From contig CM114271.1 in assembly GCA_050084515.1 (NCBI GenBank), positions 46,066,001 to 46,130,000 of the forward strand: a stretch of 64,000 nucleotides of DNA, in the 5' to 3' direction. This DNA comes from Blasia pusilla. Taxonomy: Eukaryota > Marchantiophyta > Marchantiopsida > Blasiales. How positions within the stretch are numbered: the stretch's first letter is position 1; every line of letters begins with the position of its first letter. The notes beneath the pieces were generated by a model that was not told the DNA's origin, ran no database searches, and saw only the letters and a list, made by a program, of their open reading frames with translations. Below, one piece after another: positions 25,146 to 38,042 of this stretch. Made by a program: the position numbers and the translations under genes.

Positions 25146-25390
25146 TCATCCATCACCTGATCGCCACCCTGGCCGATAAGAAACCATCTCCTCCCAAAAA
25201 TCCAGAATGAACCCAAGGGGATACAACACTGTACTCCCTACCAACACATCATACAACTCTGCCAGTATCGTAATCTCCCGAGTGCGCACCATTGCACTAT
25301 CTGACTTGTGTTGTGGCTGGAGTTTAACCACCAACTCTTTTCAAGTCATGTACTACGTGGGTGATACGCCCCCAATAGAGTTATGTATCT
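25146..25390 (-). pseudogene. Retropepsin (aspartic protease), C-terminal part
   Basis: Minus-strand translation gives LYDVLVGSTVLYPLGF followed by SYRPGWRSGDG, the conserved C-terminal part of Ty3/gypsy proteases of this type. The plus-strand element at 62640-62770 encodes the same pattern (SYDVFVGGAV, SYRPVWQSGDG). Upstream, IHNSIGGVSPT with in-frame stops aligns to IHTSLDGASTT. The N-terminal half with the catalytic Asp is not recognisable; LINE sequence joins at about 25390-25440. Confidence 0.75.
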
Positions 25391-25399
25391 GAAAGGGAC

Positions 25400-26790
25400 A
25401 ACACACTCTGCCTTCTCGGGATATACCGTCAAGAGAGAGAGGTTAGACATTTTCATGGCTTCCTCCATGTTGTTCTGTTGTGAGCGTTTGCCCACTGCTT
25501 TCGTTATGGTATCCACGAATGCTTTCTCATCTTGCTCCCATAGTTCAGGCCCTGCTGGGAGCTTGGAAGCTTGCACAATCTCTTGAACCTTTTTTGTCCA
25601 AGATTTGGCCTGCTTTACGGGTCTTCTTTGGATCCAGGTTTTTCCCATCACCTCTTTAGGATAGCCATGGGAGTCCATTGTCCAGCTGCCTTCGCCATTT
25701 TAACTTGGCAATGTCATGTCTATCCTCCAAGGGTTCCATACCTAGTTCTGATCTCACAGCAACTCGGGTTGTTCGTGATGAGGTTGACATCATACCCCAA
25801 AACACCTTCAACTGTACAACTTCAAGCCTATCCCTTTGTTTGGTGTTGGCATCCCACATTGCTGCCTCGTATTCCAATGAGGGACGAATGGTATGCAAAA
25901 TGACAGAGTGCTTTACTTCTGATGTGATATCCCGGCAGTGTAGGAATCTGGACAGACCGTTCACCTTCTTGTGGCCTTTCTCAGTAGTCTTCTTAATGTA
26001 TGCATCCCACATGCAATCTTTTGAGAATTCTATGCCCAGATAGGTGTATGTAGCCACACGAGGGATCTCTTGTTCGCCCTAGTACCACTGTTGGTCTTGG
26101 TCCTCCTCCTTGCTATTGAAAATCATCACACCGCACTTTAGTACATTTGCCTCCATGCCCCACATGTCACGCCAAATTTTGGTCAGGGAGATCATCTCTT
26201 GGAGTTTCTCTCATGTTTCCTCGAGGCCACCAAAGTCATCAGCAAACATGAGGGCAACAAAAGAGTTGTTGCCCACCCGTATGCCTAGTCCACTATCCTC
26301 CATTTCTTCCAATAGGGAATTCACAAAAATGTTGAAGAGAATGGGGGGAGAGCGGGCATCCTCGAGCCACTCCTTGCTTGATGTCGAATGTCCCACTCTT
26401 TCGGCCATTCACCATAACTCTACTTCTTGTGTTCTGGTACATCTTCTCCACCACCCTCCACATTTTCCCTCTCAGCCCCGCCTTCCACAAGCTATAAGAT
26501 AGCCCGTTACGCCATACAGTGTCGTATGCCTTCTTGAGGTCCAAGAAGAAGCAATAGGTGGGTTTCCCCTCTTTTTTTTACCCTGGATAATCTGACTAAA
26601 GGTGAAGATGTGATCCACGCATCCTCAGGCTTGCCGAAAGCCAGCCTGGCCTTCCTTGATGACACAATTCTCCTCCAGGTACACAGAGATCCTATTGTTG
26701 AGTATACGGCAGGGGAGCTTCCCGACACACTAATCCACACCTACCAACCAGGGGAACAACATCGCAAGCTCACTACAGGTTCCAACTACA
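25400..26790 (-). pseudogene. LINE (non-LTR) reverse transcriptase, 5'-truncated
   Basis: Reading the minus strand from about 26790: NNRISVYLEENCVIKEGQAG, then YCFFLDLKKAYDTV (26590-26500), GVARGCPLSP, and ALMFADD at about 26250, the RT catalytic box with FADD in place of YADD. This is followed by TYLGIEFS and the LINE thumb/connection region (26057-25656), then a basic stretch to about 25400. Domain order fits LINE ORF2. The endonuclease domain is missing, as expected from 5' truncation. At least three frame breaks are present, so it is inactive. Confidence 0.85.
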
Positions 26791-26799
26791 ACAATGGGG

Positions 26800-27156
26800 T
26801 ACTCGATAGAGGACTCCAACTCATTTAGGAGACTGGTTCTCTGGGAAAGTAAATGCAAGTACAGCATTGCAACATCCTTCTTCTCAACAGTATCTCAATG
26901 CAAACTTGTTAGTGTACACAGCTCCATTTGACATGTTTCCTAAGAACACAACGGAGGTCCATGTCAACTTTAAGATATCTGAACTAAATTTCCAAGAGAG
27001 TGGGTAACACTAAAAAGGTCAAACAGACGATCCTGTGACATGGAATAACATCAAGAGTAATTTTTATATTTTTCATATGGTGATTATTTGCTAGGGAGCC
27101 TTGAAGATCAAATCACAAATTTGAGACTCCGCTGTTGCCTGCTTTGTTTGCCCCAC
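26800..27156. other. Junction DNA between two LINE-like segments
   Basis: No recognisable domain on either strand. It separates the RT segment from the zinc-finger segment at 27157-27903. Confidence 0.35.
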
Positions 27157-27903
27157 CTACATGAAAAGAGATTGCAACGTCTGCAAGAAACATTGCATGT
27201 TCCAATTGAAAAGGTAATGATGTTCATTATCAATGAGCCCCGAGTTGCAAAATCTACATAATGTGTCATCCCTTTTCTTTTGTGAGAATTTTCCTTTCTC
27301 AATCTCAAGGTCAGTAGAGCCACATTTGCATCTCGCTAATGTATGCCGTAGCTTAGTGGAAATGGGGGCAGAGATGTAAGAGGCTTGCTGCATGGATCTG
27401 CTATCTACTTTATTATCTACTTTATCTGATTGGGATCCCCAATAGACATTACTTACCAGTGCAGCAGCTTTGGGCAATGAATCAAGGCTACTGAATGTGT
27501 TGAACAATTTTGGTGCTACCAGCTTAGCAATATCAACATATGCTCTTGCTCTGTGAGCTATGAATTTTACGCAGGAGACCAAGGAATGACTAGAGGTTTC
27601 ATCCCCATCGTCACACAAGAGATGGTTTTCCCTACTCCATCTAGAGTCTTGCAAAGTAATGTGCAAGTTTGAGCCTTCAAGATCTTCGTATCCTCTCATA
27701 TCCACTGCACTCTTAGGGTATACCCTACTCTGACCATATGGAAGGTATATTGTTGGTATTGACAAGTCATCTTCATGATTGGATTCTATATGATTCAACT
27801 TAGCCACACCCACAACACCCTGGTAATCTGTTGCTTTCTCCTTGAAGTTCTCAATGCTATGGGTAGGGAGATAAAATCCAAGACCAAAATGGTACTCTGA
27901 CAT
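27157..27903 (-). pseudogene. LINE-type C-terminal zinc-binding region, 248-codon frame
   Basis: The longest uninterrupted minus-strand frame in this block. Its C-terminus has HTLARCKCGSTDLEIEKGKF, then LCRFCNSGLIDNEHHYLF, a CX2C...HH pattern found at the C-terminal end of many LINE ORF2 proteins. The first 150 residues are not recognised. It lies upstream (in sense) of the RT block at 25.4-26.8 kb, the wrong order for one LINE, so it is probably a separate insertion. A rearranged LINE or a host-derived fragment cannot be excluded. Confidence 0.5.
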
Positions 27904-28210
27904 AGAACAAGAATATTTGGGAGTGAGTGCTCAAGAAAGCTCATTTTCCACACAAGTTGTGATTGGGGATGATGGTTATAAGGTATAAACAACCTACCTT
28001 CACTACATTCAGTAGCCTTGATTAATTAATTGCCCAAAGCTGATGCACTTGTATGTAATGTTTATTGGGGATCCTAATCATGTAATCAACATATGTAGGA
28101 CAATAAGATGATTCCTATACTGTCAAGGCATCACATCACATGTAAACCGCCTTGTCATTCTTCTTCACTCTGTTGGAATATAAAAAAAGCAGTGGGGGAT
28201 GCCCCATTCA

Positions 28211-28214
<4 letters not shown>

Positions 28215-28302
<88 letters not shown>
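28215..28302. repeat. (TC)n microsatellite, about 43 units
   Basis: Pure TC run. The Leu-Ser repeat frames across it are artefacts. Confidence 0.95.
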
Positions 28303-28303
<1 letters not shown>

Positions 28304-28589
28304 GCCTGGTTGGGTTTAAACCCCAAAACTACAAGTCTCAGTAGGCCTGGTATGTTGGGACAACATGTTCTAAAGCACTGCTCTTGGGTAGCTTAACCCC
28401 ATAAACCCAATACCAAACACGTCGCCTTCCCTAACATCAAGGGTTACGCTCCTCGAATCAATTAGGACACGTTGCGGGTGGTACATCATACTTGTGGGAC
28501 TAACCAAGTGAAAAATTCATGCTCGCTTATCCAACAACATCATACCTTGTGTGATCACAACTGGCTTTATCGCTGGCCTAGTTGGCATA

Positions 28590-29240
28590 TCTACCAACTT
28601 TGCCACTGCAGCATGCCATGACTCAGTGGGGGACATCCCAAGCGCATGCTCGAAGGGCAGGTCCACCACCTCCTCAAACGAGAGGCAACCACCTCTCCAC
28701 GCTCACACGACGTGGCGGCCTGCCCAAACACCTGCGTTGGTCCAACTCCCAACATCGCCAACTCCATAGCGGAAAACAACGGAGCATGGCTCATCCTAGT
28801 GGCCACCTCCAACAATGTGGTCTACACTAGCTCCACCTGAGTTGATATAGGAGTTGTCTCTCCAACTACTCGTGACGTTGACACACCTGTCCTACCTGTA
28901 AACACTATTGGTTGTCGAGGCACCATCAACGGTGTATGCAATGCCTCTTACAACGTGAATAACTAGGGAACCCTAGCCTATCGCCCATCGGTCCCCTCCT
29001 ATGGGCCGATCTCCACCCCACCTCTCAATGGCTCGGTCACTCTCGCATCACCCCGAGTCACCACCGCAACAGCCTCAACCTGAGCCGCATTGCACATAAA
29101 CCTTAGCCCCGTATCTTGATATGACGTGGAGGTTGGAGCCACACTAGTTACTCTCAGCTCTGTACCAATCACTCGCTGCATGATTGTTATGGCAGCAATC
29201 CTCTGCTCCAACCGATCAATGTAAGTGAGGAGCAATGCAT
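28590..29240 (-). pseudogene. Conserved gag-protease linker region
   Basis: Minus-strand translation contains STSYQDTGLRFMCNAAQVEA and, further on, APLFSAMELAMLGVGPTQVF. Both align to the same relative positions in the 57-64 kb element (STSY...WMCEVAQMEATAIV; ALLFFASDVMTLGGTPAEVF). The region has no named domain that I know. Frames are broken by stops. Confidence 0.6.
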
Positions 29241-29369
29241 CATGTGCACGTCCTCCATCTCCCCTGACTGGTGGTGGAACTTTACCGCCAAGATCATCAA
29301 CACCTCAATCTCCTCCAACTCTCTCACCCCACACCCTCTGTCTATCTCTAGACGTATCGCTTGGCGAAG

Positions 29370-29900
29370 ATCAAAACACCTATCCCTAGTGTGACCATAT
29401 CGATGACAATGATCACACTGCAACTATGATAGGGCCATCCTAGGTGGCTCCTGAACATCCGGAGGCACCCTAGGGCCTCTACCATACTCTGGGCAGTCCC
29501 TCTGCCTATGTGGCCCACCACACGTCCAACAAGCCAACCTTGGCCCCTGCTCAGTAACATATGTCAGTACGGGTCATTGCCCTGCTCCTTGGGCCCACCG
29601 TCCCGCTCTCACGGTACTGGTGCACATCGTGGCATCTGTGGGGCCACTCCTACCCGTAGACTCATCAAATCCCGTGCAAATCTCGTGGTCACCACCTACT
29701 CCTCACTCATATTGAGCTCTACCTGCTCAGACAACATCAATGTGGGCTTCGCCATGTGAAGCAACATGGCATCGTGGACTCTCCTCCGTAGCTCATGGTC
29801 CAACACCCCGTACCAATACTGGATTGACTACGCCTCAGTCACTCCATAAGTAGTAATGAATAACAGCCAAGGTGGCTCGCCCCCCTACGCTCTAGGCCTC
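29370..29900 (-). pseudogene. Gag with two zinc knuckles
   Basis: Minus-strand translation gives a capsid-like segment (YWYGVLDHELRRRVHDAMLL, about 29860-29700) that aligns to SWYTMLDKTLRTREREGVLL of the plus-strand element. It is followed by two zinc knuckles: CWTCGGPHRQRDC (about 29540-29500) and CDHCHRYGHTRDRC (about 29420-29380, perfect CX2CX4HX4C). These bind RNA during packaging. Several in-frame stops are present. Confidence 0.8.
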
Positions 29901-30365
29901 TCTCTTCCAGCTTACAATCCCATCCGCGGCTTCATACTCCCGTACGCGTCCGGCTTTGTACACCCCGGAAATTAGTACTCCCATCCGTATTTGTACAACA
30001 TGTCGTGTATATACGACCTAGCTCAAATTTTTGACCTAAAGCTTAAACGGCTACCTAGCCTCCCTTACTTGACAACCCCCCAAAGGCTGCAAGACCTAAA
30101 ATAACTTTCGCTTCTCTCCCAACACACTCACTCGCGACCACCCGCTACCCCACGTCACGCTACACGCTACACTCTGCCGTTGTCCCCCGTCAATCCACAT
30201 CGGCGAAATCTGTGAAAAATAGACGGCACTTCCGCGCACAGCCTCTCGAACATAAAAACAACAAAAAAACATGACACACATGTCTGTAGGGGCTCCCCAT
30301 TGCGGAAGCTCGCTTGCTACCTGCAAACAACGAATTCCACCCGGCCCTTGACATCTTTCTCATGT
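29900..30365 (-). other. 5' internal region of the minus-strand element
   Basis: Lies between gag and the 5' LTR. No recognisable N-terminal gag domain. No primer-binding site starting TGG could be fixed beside the LTR, whose 3' part is missing. Confidence 0.35.
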
Positions 30366-30853
30366 AAAATCAAGAGTAGTAAAAATGGCTCACCCAGCCT
30401 AAAACTCCACTCATGAATCTACATTGGTATATCAAACCACATCCACCCTTTGCTATGAGGGAATCCGGACGCTAGAACCCTAACTCTCATACACCCGCAC
30501 ACGTTTATGCAAGAGAGGCGCTCCTAAGGCTCAACATGAGAAAGATGGCTTGGGAGAGCCATCCTCCTCACTCTTATGCACATGGGAAGAGCCAAAAGGC
30601 TCTTCCCCAAAAAATAACCCTACCAATGATAACCTGTGTGCACAAGTTACAGGGTGACCATTGACTCGGTCAATGGGTCACTTGACGGACTAAAACCATA
30701 ATAGGGAAATCGCCATAAACAATGTTCCCTACACATCAGACCTACCTCGAACCTCATCCGACATCCCGGGACGAAGTTACACCCAAACAACCCACTCACT
30801 ATCTAAGCCGTCAACGCGATAGAATTCTACCTACGTCGAAATAAGATGTGACA
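30366..30853 (-). repeat. 5' LTR of the minus-strand element, truncated
   Basis: Matches 24043-24528 along its length, including the hairpin GGGAAGAGCC-AAAA-GGCTCTTCCC (30584-30607) and the end GTGACA. It lacks the roughly 140 bp that correspond to 23902-24040. By eye the two LTRs differ at roughly one base in ten, which implies an old insertion. Confidence 0.75.
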
Positions 30854-30869
30854 ACCAAGTCAATAGTCA

Positions 30870-31260
30870 CCTGATAACCTATGCATGTAGGTTACCATTT
30901 GGAGGCTATTTTTGGGGAAGAGCTATAAGAGAGGGACAACTAGCTTTCCCAAGCCATCTTCCTTATGTTGGACCTAAGGAGTAACCCTCTTATTTTGAGT
31001 GTAGTAGGAACAAGGGTGTTGGCATCCGGATTCCCTCACAGTGGAGGGTGGATATATGCGGCTCAATATGTCAATGTGCATTCGAGAGTGGAGTTGGTTG
31101 TGTGTGCCATTTTTTCTGATTTTGTTGTGTGGTCTCCATGTATATGCATGAGTATATTCCGTTTATAAGTAGATTAGCCCGTGTGTTGTGAGATGTGTGT
31201 TGTATGGTGTGTAGATGTGACCAACAATGTATATGTGGACGATAGGTTACACTCTGAAAA
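30870..31260 (+). repeat. LTR fragment in opposite orientation, next to the 5' LTR
   Basis: Reverse complement of LTR sequence: GGTTACC, TTTTTGGGGAAGAGC, CCGGATTCCCTCACAGTGGAGG, then GATGTGACCAACAATGTATA. It begins 17 bp after the minus-oriented LTR ends, so two LTRs sit head to head and form an inverted repeat with arms of about 200 bp. Confidence 0.7.
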
Positions 31261-31749
31261 ATTGGGGCGTGTTGATCGTCATCCAAAGATGGTCCCTAAA
31301 CCTTGGTTTTTAATCGTTCTCAACTAGCTAAATGTATCTATGCATCTTTTGCTACTTACAATATTGAGAAAAAATTTCCATGGGAAGCCGCTATTGATGT
31401 GAGTGATAACTACCCCCTAACCATGTTTGTATTGTGTCATCATAGCAAAACCCTCCCTCTTTTTATTCTCTTACTGAATTTTTTTTTCATTCTTTACCTA
31501 CTGCAAGTGAGGTGGGGGGAGAAAGGGGGACAAATGGATCTAGTGGGGAATGGGTGAAGGCCTTCCCTTATCCATGGGTTAGGGACTGGTCCGACTAACC
31601 ATGCCAACATCCCTACAACAGGTCTCATGGTTGGATTTGGGATAGTTCTTATCCCAACATGCATGGGGTTGGGATGTCAAGAGGTTCATATTGATTGATG
31701 ATGGTAGATGATATGTTGAATATAGATGATATTGTGAAGATTGAGGATA
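31261..31749. other. Internal or flanking retroelement DNA, no domain seen
   Basis: The stretch between the inverted LTR and the integrase fragment has no recognisable coding region. Confidence 0.35.
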
Positions 31750-32340
31750 AATGAACACGAGAAGGTTTACCCAAGCATGGCTTGCATAGAGGTCACCTAG
31801 GAGATTGGGACCTCAAATTTTTTTGGTTGGTGATGAGACAATGATTTAACATGCATACATCCTTAGTGTCTTTCTCGCCGTATTTGTTGCTTTATGGCCA
31901 AGAGCAAAATTTATCTTTGACCCTTCATCGAGATGTTGGTGAGGTGTTGAGCCTTTATGTATAGATGGGAGGATATTCTCAGTGGGCTAAGTTCATTTCG
32001 AAGAGTGATGCCCATGGCATTTGAGAAATTGGGGATGGCGCAACATAGGGATACTTTGAGGTATGCGACTATTCAAGGAGATGGTTATTGACCGACTATC
32101 CGGAGGTTTCATTATGGAGACTATGTCTACTTGCGGCAGACGACACCCATGATGTTGGATGTGATCACGAGACGCAATATCTTGAGAGTGTGATGTTTTT
32201 CCATATGGTATTCTCTTATTGGAGGGACACGATGGTATGGTTTGGAATAACCATCTACGTAATTGTGCATCATGTCACCTTCATAATATTGAAGATATGA
32301 TTGATCCGAGCTATATTAACAATAATTCTTGTAGGCTTGC
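31750..32340 (+). pseudogene. Ty3/gypsy integrase, C-terminal fragment
   Basis: Translation across frames gives HTSLVSFSPYLLLYGQE (about 31845-31900), then DYVYLRQTTP and ILLLEGHDGM, then NCAPCHL and MIDPSYIN. These follow the C-terminal order of gypsy integrases of this group (SPY.LLYGRE, GDYVYLR, LLLQGRDG, NCAPCHLPNIDP). The catalytic core is missing and frames are broken. It ends next to a solo LTR inserted in the opposite orientation. Confidence 0.75.
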
Positions 32341-32435
32341 TATGTATGTTGTGTGATTTTTCCCGTTGTACGGGCCACTATGCTAGTCTATGATGGATGT
32401 TTGAGATGATGACATATGGCATGTATGACGCCACC

Positions 32436-33070
32436 TATCATGTGCATACACATCGCTACACAAACATACATTTTGTCATCGAACATACACACAAACATAC
32501 ACGATCTTATGCTAACTCATGGAATATTCACAACGAGACACGAAGCACCAAAATATCTTCAATAAATCGATAAAATCTCTCACAAGATCTCACACCAAGC
32601 TCTCCATGATGTGCACTCTCACTCATGTCAAACCAAACCCACTCTCCTAATAAGAGGCTTGGGTTATACATACAAGGCAAGAAGGACCATAGCTCCGCAG
32701 CCTCATGCCAAGAGGTACAACAAAGAGAGAATTAGCTCTCAAGCTCTCTCTCTTGGAGGTATGCCCCCTTCCCTCTCCCAAACCCTCTCCACGGTAACCT
32801 ATGCTCATAGTTCACCTCCTTGGCTCTTGACTTGCTGTAGCGGATCAAAGGTCACTTCCCAAAGTGGACAATCAACTATATCAAAAATAGTGACTTACCC
32901 AAAATAGTAAGTTCCTTGATATGCCCCCAATGAGCTGTAACGAAGGGGAAACCTGCTCTCTCAGCTTGTCCGTGGCCTTAGCAGGTCATCCTCAACCTCT
33001 TAAGATTGTCCTCTAGTATATTTGAAGGTGCTCTACTATATCTTGCCGATATATCCTAAAAGACGTGACA
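32436..33070 (-). mobile_element. Solo LTR, 635 bp
   Basis: Ends with AGACGTGACA and starts TATCATGTGCATACACATC, matching the ends of the 24 kb LTR (TGTCGTGC...TATGACA). Central sequence matches 33390-33640 and 57170-57780 in reverse complement (CTCTTGACTTGCTGTAG, GACTTACCCAAAATAGTAA). CACC flanks it on both sides (32432-32435 and 33071-33074), a possible target-site duplication. No internal element is attached, so it is probably a solo LTR left by recombination. Confidence 0.7.
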
Positions 33071-33389
33071 CACCTCTCACTAAGGTTTCTCGGGGATGAT
33101 CAATGTGCTCCAGATATAGATAGAATAGATACTAAGTAGTAGTTATATATTTTGAATTGTGTTTGTAACATGGATGACAAGAGGGCGACTAACGATAGGG
33201 CCACATGAGCACCCGTACTTTTTGCTATTAGCATCTTAGAGGTATATGCCATGGTAGATAGGGATAGATGCCTATCTGGAGTTAGAGGGACGTAACCACC
33301 AGATTGGAGATATTTTGATATTTATCATCTTTATGTTTGGATATTATGCCTTAATATGGGACCATTTGTGTTTTTTTGTACATTCGTTT
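33071..33389. other. Spacer between inverted LTR copies
   Basis: No gene or clear repeat seen. It is the loop between the minus-oriented LTR and the plus-oriented fragment to the right. Confidence 0.35.
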
Positions 33390-34899
<1,510 letters not shown>

Positions 34900-35440
34900 G
34901 TTCATCAACATCATAATGAATTTTTAAGAACTTGTGCACAAGTCTATTATTATTGATGGTTGAACCGAGTCTTGAATGAAGTAATTATTGGAGAAAAAAA
35001 TCTTGTGAAAATAACACTAAGCATGGATGTTCACTGAATTGATACCCCATAGCCAACCATGGTAATTGTAGGTTCCACTCCCTTACATGTCCTTAGTGCA
35101 AGTCATACTTGTGTAATCCTCTTTTCATAACATGTACTACTATCTCCTCTGACCCATCTGGTTGAGAATGATCCTTGGATACATTGCAATGATCTATCAA
35201 CGCTTGACCACACAAGATCTGAAAATTTACTTTAAAATTGATACCTTTGTCACTTAATATTTTCATTGGTGTACCTCAATGACTTAATCTACGATCTATA
35301 AACATGTAAGATGCTCCCTTGCTCGTGTTGTTCATGAGTGCCACTAACTCAATCCTCTTGGAAAAATGCTCCATTATGAACAATACGTATCTATGACGAT
35401 ACCTTATCAAAGGAAACTATCATGTGAAGTATAGACTCCA
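34900..35440 (-). pseudogene. Gypsy integrase core
   Basis: Minus-strand reading gives YVLFIMEHFSKRIELVALMN, then GTPMKILSDKGINFK, ALIDHCNVSKDHSQPDG and LPWLAMGYQFSEH. These correspond to the first and second catalytic Asp regions and the following helix of gypsy integrases. Broken by frameshifts. Confidence 0.8.
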
Positions 35441-36319
35441 CTTATAGCCAAATCCCATAAACAAAAGGATGCAATTATGGATTGGGAGTATTGAAGGATG
35501 CTCATATTAAATCACACCATACATCTAGCCATAAATTGTTGAACATTGGTGTACATGCCATACCACCAATAATGAACGTAGAGGAAGCTATGAGTATGAT
35601 ATAATCCAAAATATCCCAACTCCTTATTGGCATGTTACACAATATCTTCTTGATATGAAGGACGAGTAAAATATGCCATCCACATTCTACCATCCATACA
35701 TCCTTCCACATTAATCTTTTGGATTAATGCATCATTCCACATTAATCTCTTTAATTAGAATCCAATCTGATTCTCTAGCCAAAGTTGCATATGATCAAAG
35801 TCTGTGTCCATGGACTTACGTCCAACCTATAAAAGGACTTATCCATATAGGCCCCATCTCCCCTACTTTCTCGCCTCTATGATCCGCACTTTCTCGTTTC
35901 TTCCTCCCTCCACCTCTATCTAAATCCTAAATCCCCGCCTGGCCTCCCACCACGAGTTATAAATATGGGCCCCACCTCTTGCAATCCATGTCCATGGACA
36001 TATCCAAACTTGTACGTCCATATCCGTCCTATGGATGATTTTTTGTTTTTCTGCAACCATATCCTTAACACTCACTTTACTCACCATGATGCCACTACGT
36101 AGGTACTTAAAAACCTTCTTATTGACATGAATATTGCAATTAACCAAAGCATATTCAATGAACTCTTGACCTAAAGACTAACCATGTGATCCCTCTATGG
36201 GATTTGTTTTCATGTTGTTGACTTGATATAATCCATCAACACATAAAAGGAGATCCGTATCAACCTAACACCATCTCGTTATCACCCTCTCCCTCTCTAT
36301 ATATGCCATCAAGCTCTTG

Positions 36320-36620
36320 TCACGTCATTCAAACTCAAACATGGGTTGCAACTCAACCCATCAGCATCCCGGTTCAATTGACATGACATATAAACCACAT
36401 CAAAATTGAAAACTCTTGTAGTAATAGAACCCACTTGGCAAGCTTTCTTGCAACTTGGTAAGACTCTATCAACCATCTAAATAGCTTATAATGAATAACG
36501 AGCATGAGGAATTTTCCAAATAAATGGCAATTGAAAGGTGACATAATAATTATAGCCAAACATTCTCCCTCAAGCATAGGATTTGTACCTCACCTCTATA
36601 ACTTTTTTTAATCAACTCGT
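36320..36620 (-). pseudogene. Gypsy RNase H
   Basis: Minus-strand reading gives YALEGECLAI, FGKFLMLVIHYKLFRWLIES, and then NRDADGLSCNPC in another frame. The conserved TDHQ(P/S)L(R/K)W box has become IHYKLFRW, so the catalytic Asp is lost. Confidence 0.75.
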
Positions 36621-36879
36621 ATAAGCAATAATGAACTCCGAGTGCTAATGATTTCTACGAAGTATAACCATTCCAATAGCCAACATACTCCAATCCACAT
36701 GTAATAGGAATGGAAGACCCTCAATAGATCTCTGCAAAATGGGCAAGGACGTCAACATATCCTTGAAATCTTGGTACTTTTTCTTTTAATTATCTCCCCA
36801 ATGCCACACCTAATAAAATCTCTTCAACAAGGTCAAAGACTTTGCGATTATATTAAAATCCTTTAAATATCGTCGATAG

Positions 36880-37590
36880 AGTTTGCTAGTCTTAAGAATG
36901 CTTATGTTCGACTCACATCTATAGAATATGGAATACATGTTATATCCTCTATCTTTGTCTTTTGAACACCTAACCAACCAAGTTATATGGTGTTCCCTAC
37001 TTACTCAATATGATCCAACAAGAATTTGCACTTGTCTAGATGTAGCATTAGTCCATGTAACTTCAATCAAAGAAATACCACTTCCAAGTATTGCTAAACT
37101 TCGTCAATCATGGAACTGAAGATGATATTATCATTTATGTAACGCCACACATATTCCAAAAAATTTAGAATCCTATCCATGAACCTTGTGAGCTCTATAA
37201 GGGTGTTTTTTGAACCAAATGGTAAGAATCGTCATTAGTGCTAACAATCTCCATGGATATCCCACTATGACCTCTAGCATCATGCTCTATATTAGAAAAA
37301 ATAAACATATGTTACTTTGGTTATCTTAAGCCTTACATCATCTACTTAAACTATACGTCTTAGGAAGTCCATGGGTATCTATCTCTCTTTGTCTCATCTT
37401 TATTCAATGCCCCAACAATCTCCATGGGCAATGGGCTAACCCACGGGGGTGACAAAATAAATGACACTCGGATACATTGCTTCTCAACTAAACCCATCTT
37501 GACAATCCATGCAAGATAGTTTAAGTCCATCGCTTGACCCAACTCATATCTTCGAGGTAGCTTTGACACATATGGGATATCCATAGAAAA
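36880..37590 (-). pseudogene. Gypsy reverse transcriptase
   Basis: Minus-strand reading contains a WVSPLP segment at about 37430, then PFGSKNTLIELTRFMDRIL (about 37225-37165), and RYINDNIIFSS, the catalytic YIDD box degraded to YIND. These match the gypsy pattern PFGLKNA...F...MD..L...YIDDI.VFS. HLDKCKFL follows downstream. Internal stops make it non-functional. Confidence 0.75.
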
Positions 37591-38042
37591 ACCAATTGCT
37601 TACTATTGGTCATCCATGGTAGGCTCCTGCAATCCTTATGTTTGGTTATCTCATACATGCATGGTCATTCCTATTGAAGGGATGGGATGCTAGAAAACTA
37701 ACAAATGCAAGTTATGTTGCCCTAAAATCCCCCATTTTACTGGCTATAACCAATGGTGGTAAATCATCATGACTTAACACTTGAGAATGTTGCCTCAAAT
37801 CCAAGATAAAATCCAATATTAAGTGAGTTGTTGTTTGAACTCCACCATAAGCTCGCTCCAATACCTAAGATGGTAGAAGGTTTATCCATCACAATCATAG
37901 ATGATGTGCACACTATTTGATAAACTAATCGCCTAGCTTATGGCATAATCAAACTCCTACCATGTTCAGCCTCACCAACTCCATTTGGTTGAGCCTTAAA
38001 GTCCACAAATGGCTCCTTGTGCACATTTTGACTCTCAATTAA
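37591..38042. other. Upstream of decayed pol, no domain seen
   Basis: Probably the region between protease and RT of the minus-strand pol, but too decayed to read. Confidence 0.3.

Larger units (their letters stand above)
23902..30853 (-). mobile_element. Ty3/gypsy retrotransposon with DNA methyltransferase, minus strand, split by LINE
   Basis: In minus-strand order: 5' LTR (30853-30366), gag with two zinc knuckles (about 29900-29370), conserved linker (29240-28590), LINE material and a TC microsatellite (about 28400-25400), protease (25390-25146), methyltransferase motif I (24860-24730), an LTR piece, and a full 3' LTR (24528-23902). Protein similarity to the 57-64 kb element is seen in gag, linker, protease and methyltransferase, in the same order. 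RT, RNase H and integrase are absent, so about 3 kb has been deleted after the methyltransferase start. All coding parts carry stops or frameshifts. Confidence 0.8.
34900..37590 (-). mobile_element. Decayed Ty3/gypsy pol, minus strand (RT, RNase H, integrase)
   Basis: Three pol domains follow in the correct gypsy order on the minus strand: RT (37590-36880), RNase H (36620-36320) and integrase (35440-34900). Each is broken by several stops and frameshifts. No methyltransferase or protease is recognisable upstream (37.6-38.0 kb), so whether it belongs to the methyltransferase-bearing family is unknown. Confidence 0.8.

Noticed and set aside
25383-26043. Plus-strand frames over the LINE
   Set aside because: The minus strand reads as LINE RT with conserved blocks; the plus frames are its shadows.
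28108-28396. Leu-Ser repeat frames
   Set aside because: Translation of the TC microsatellite.
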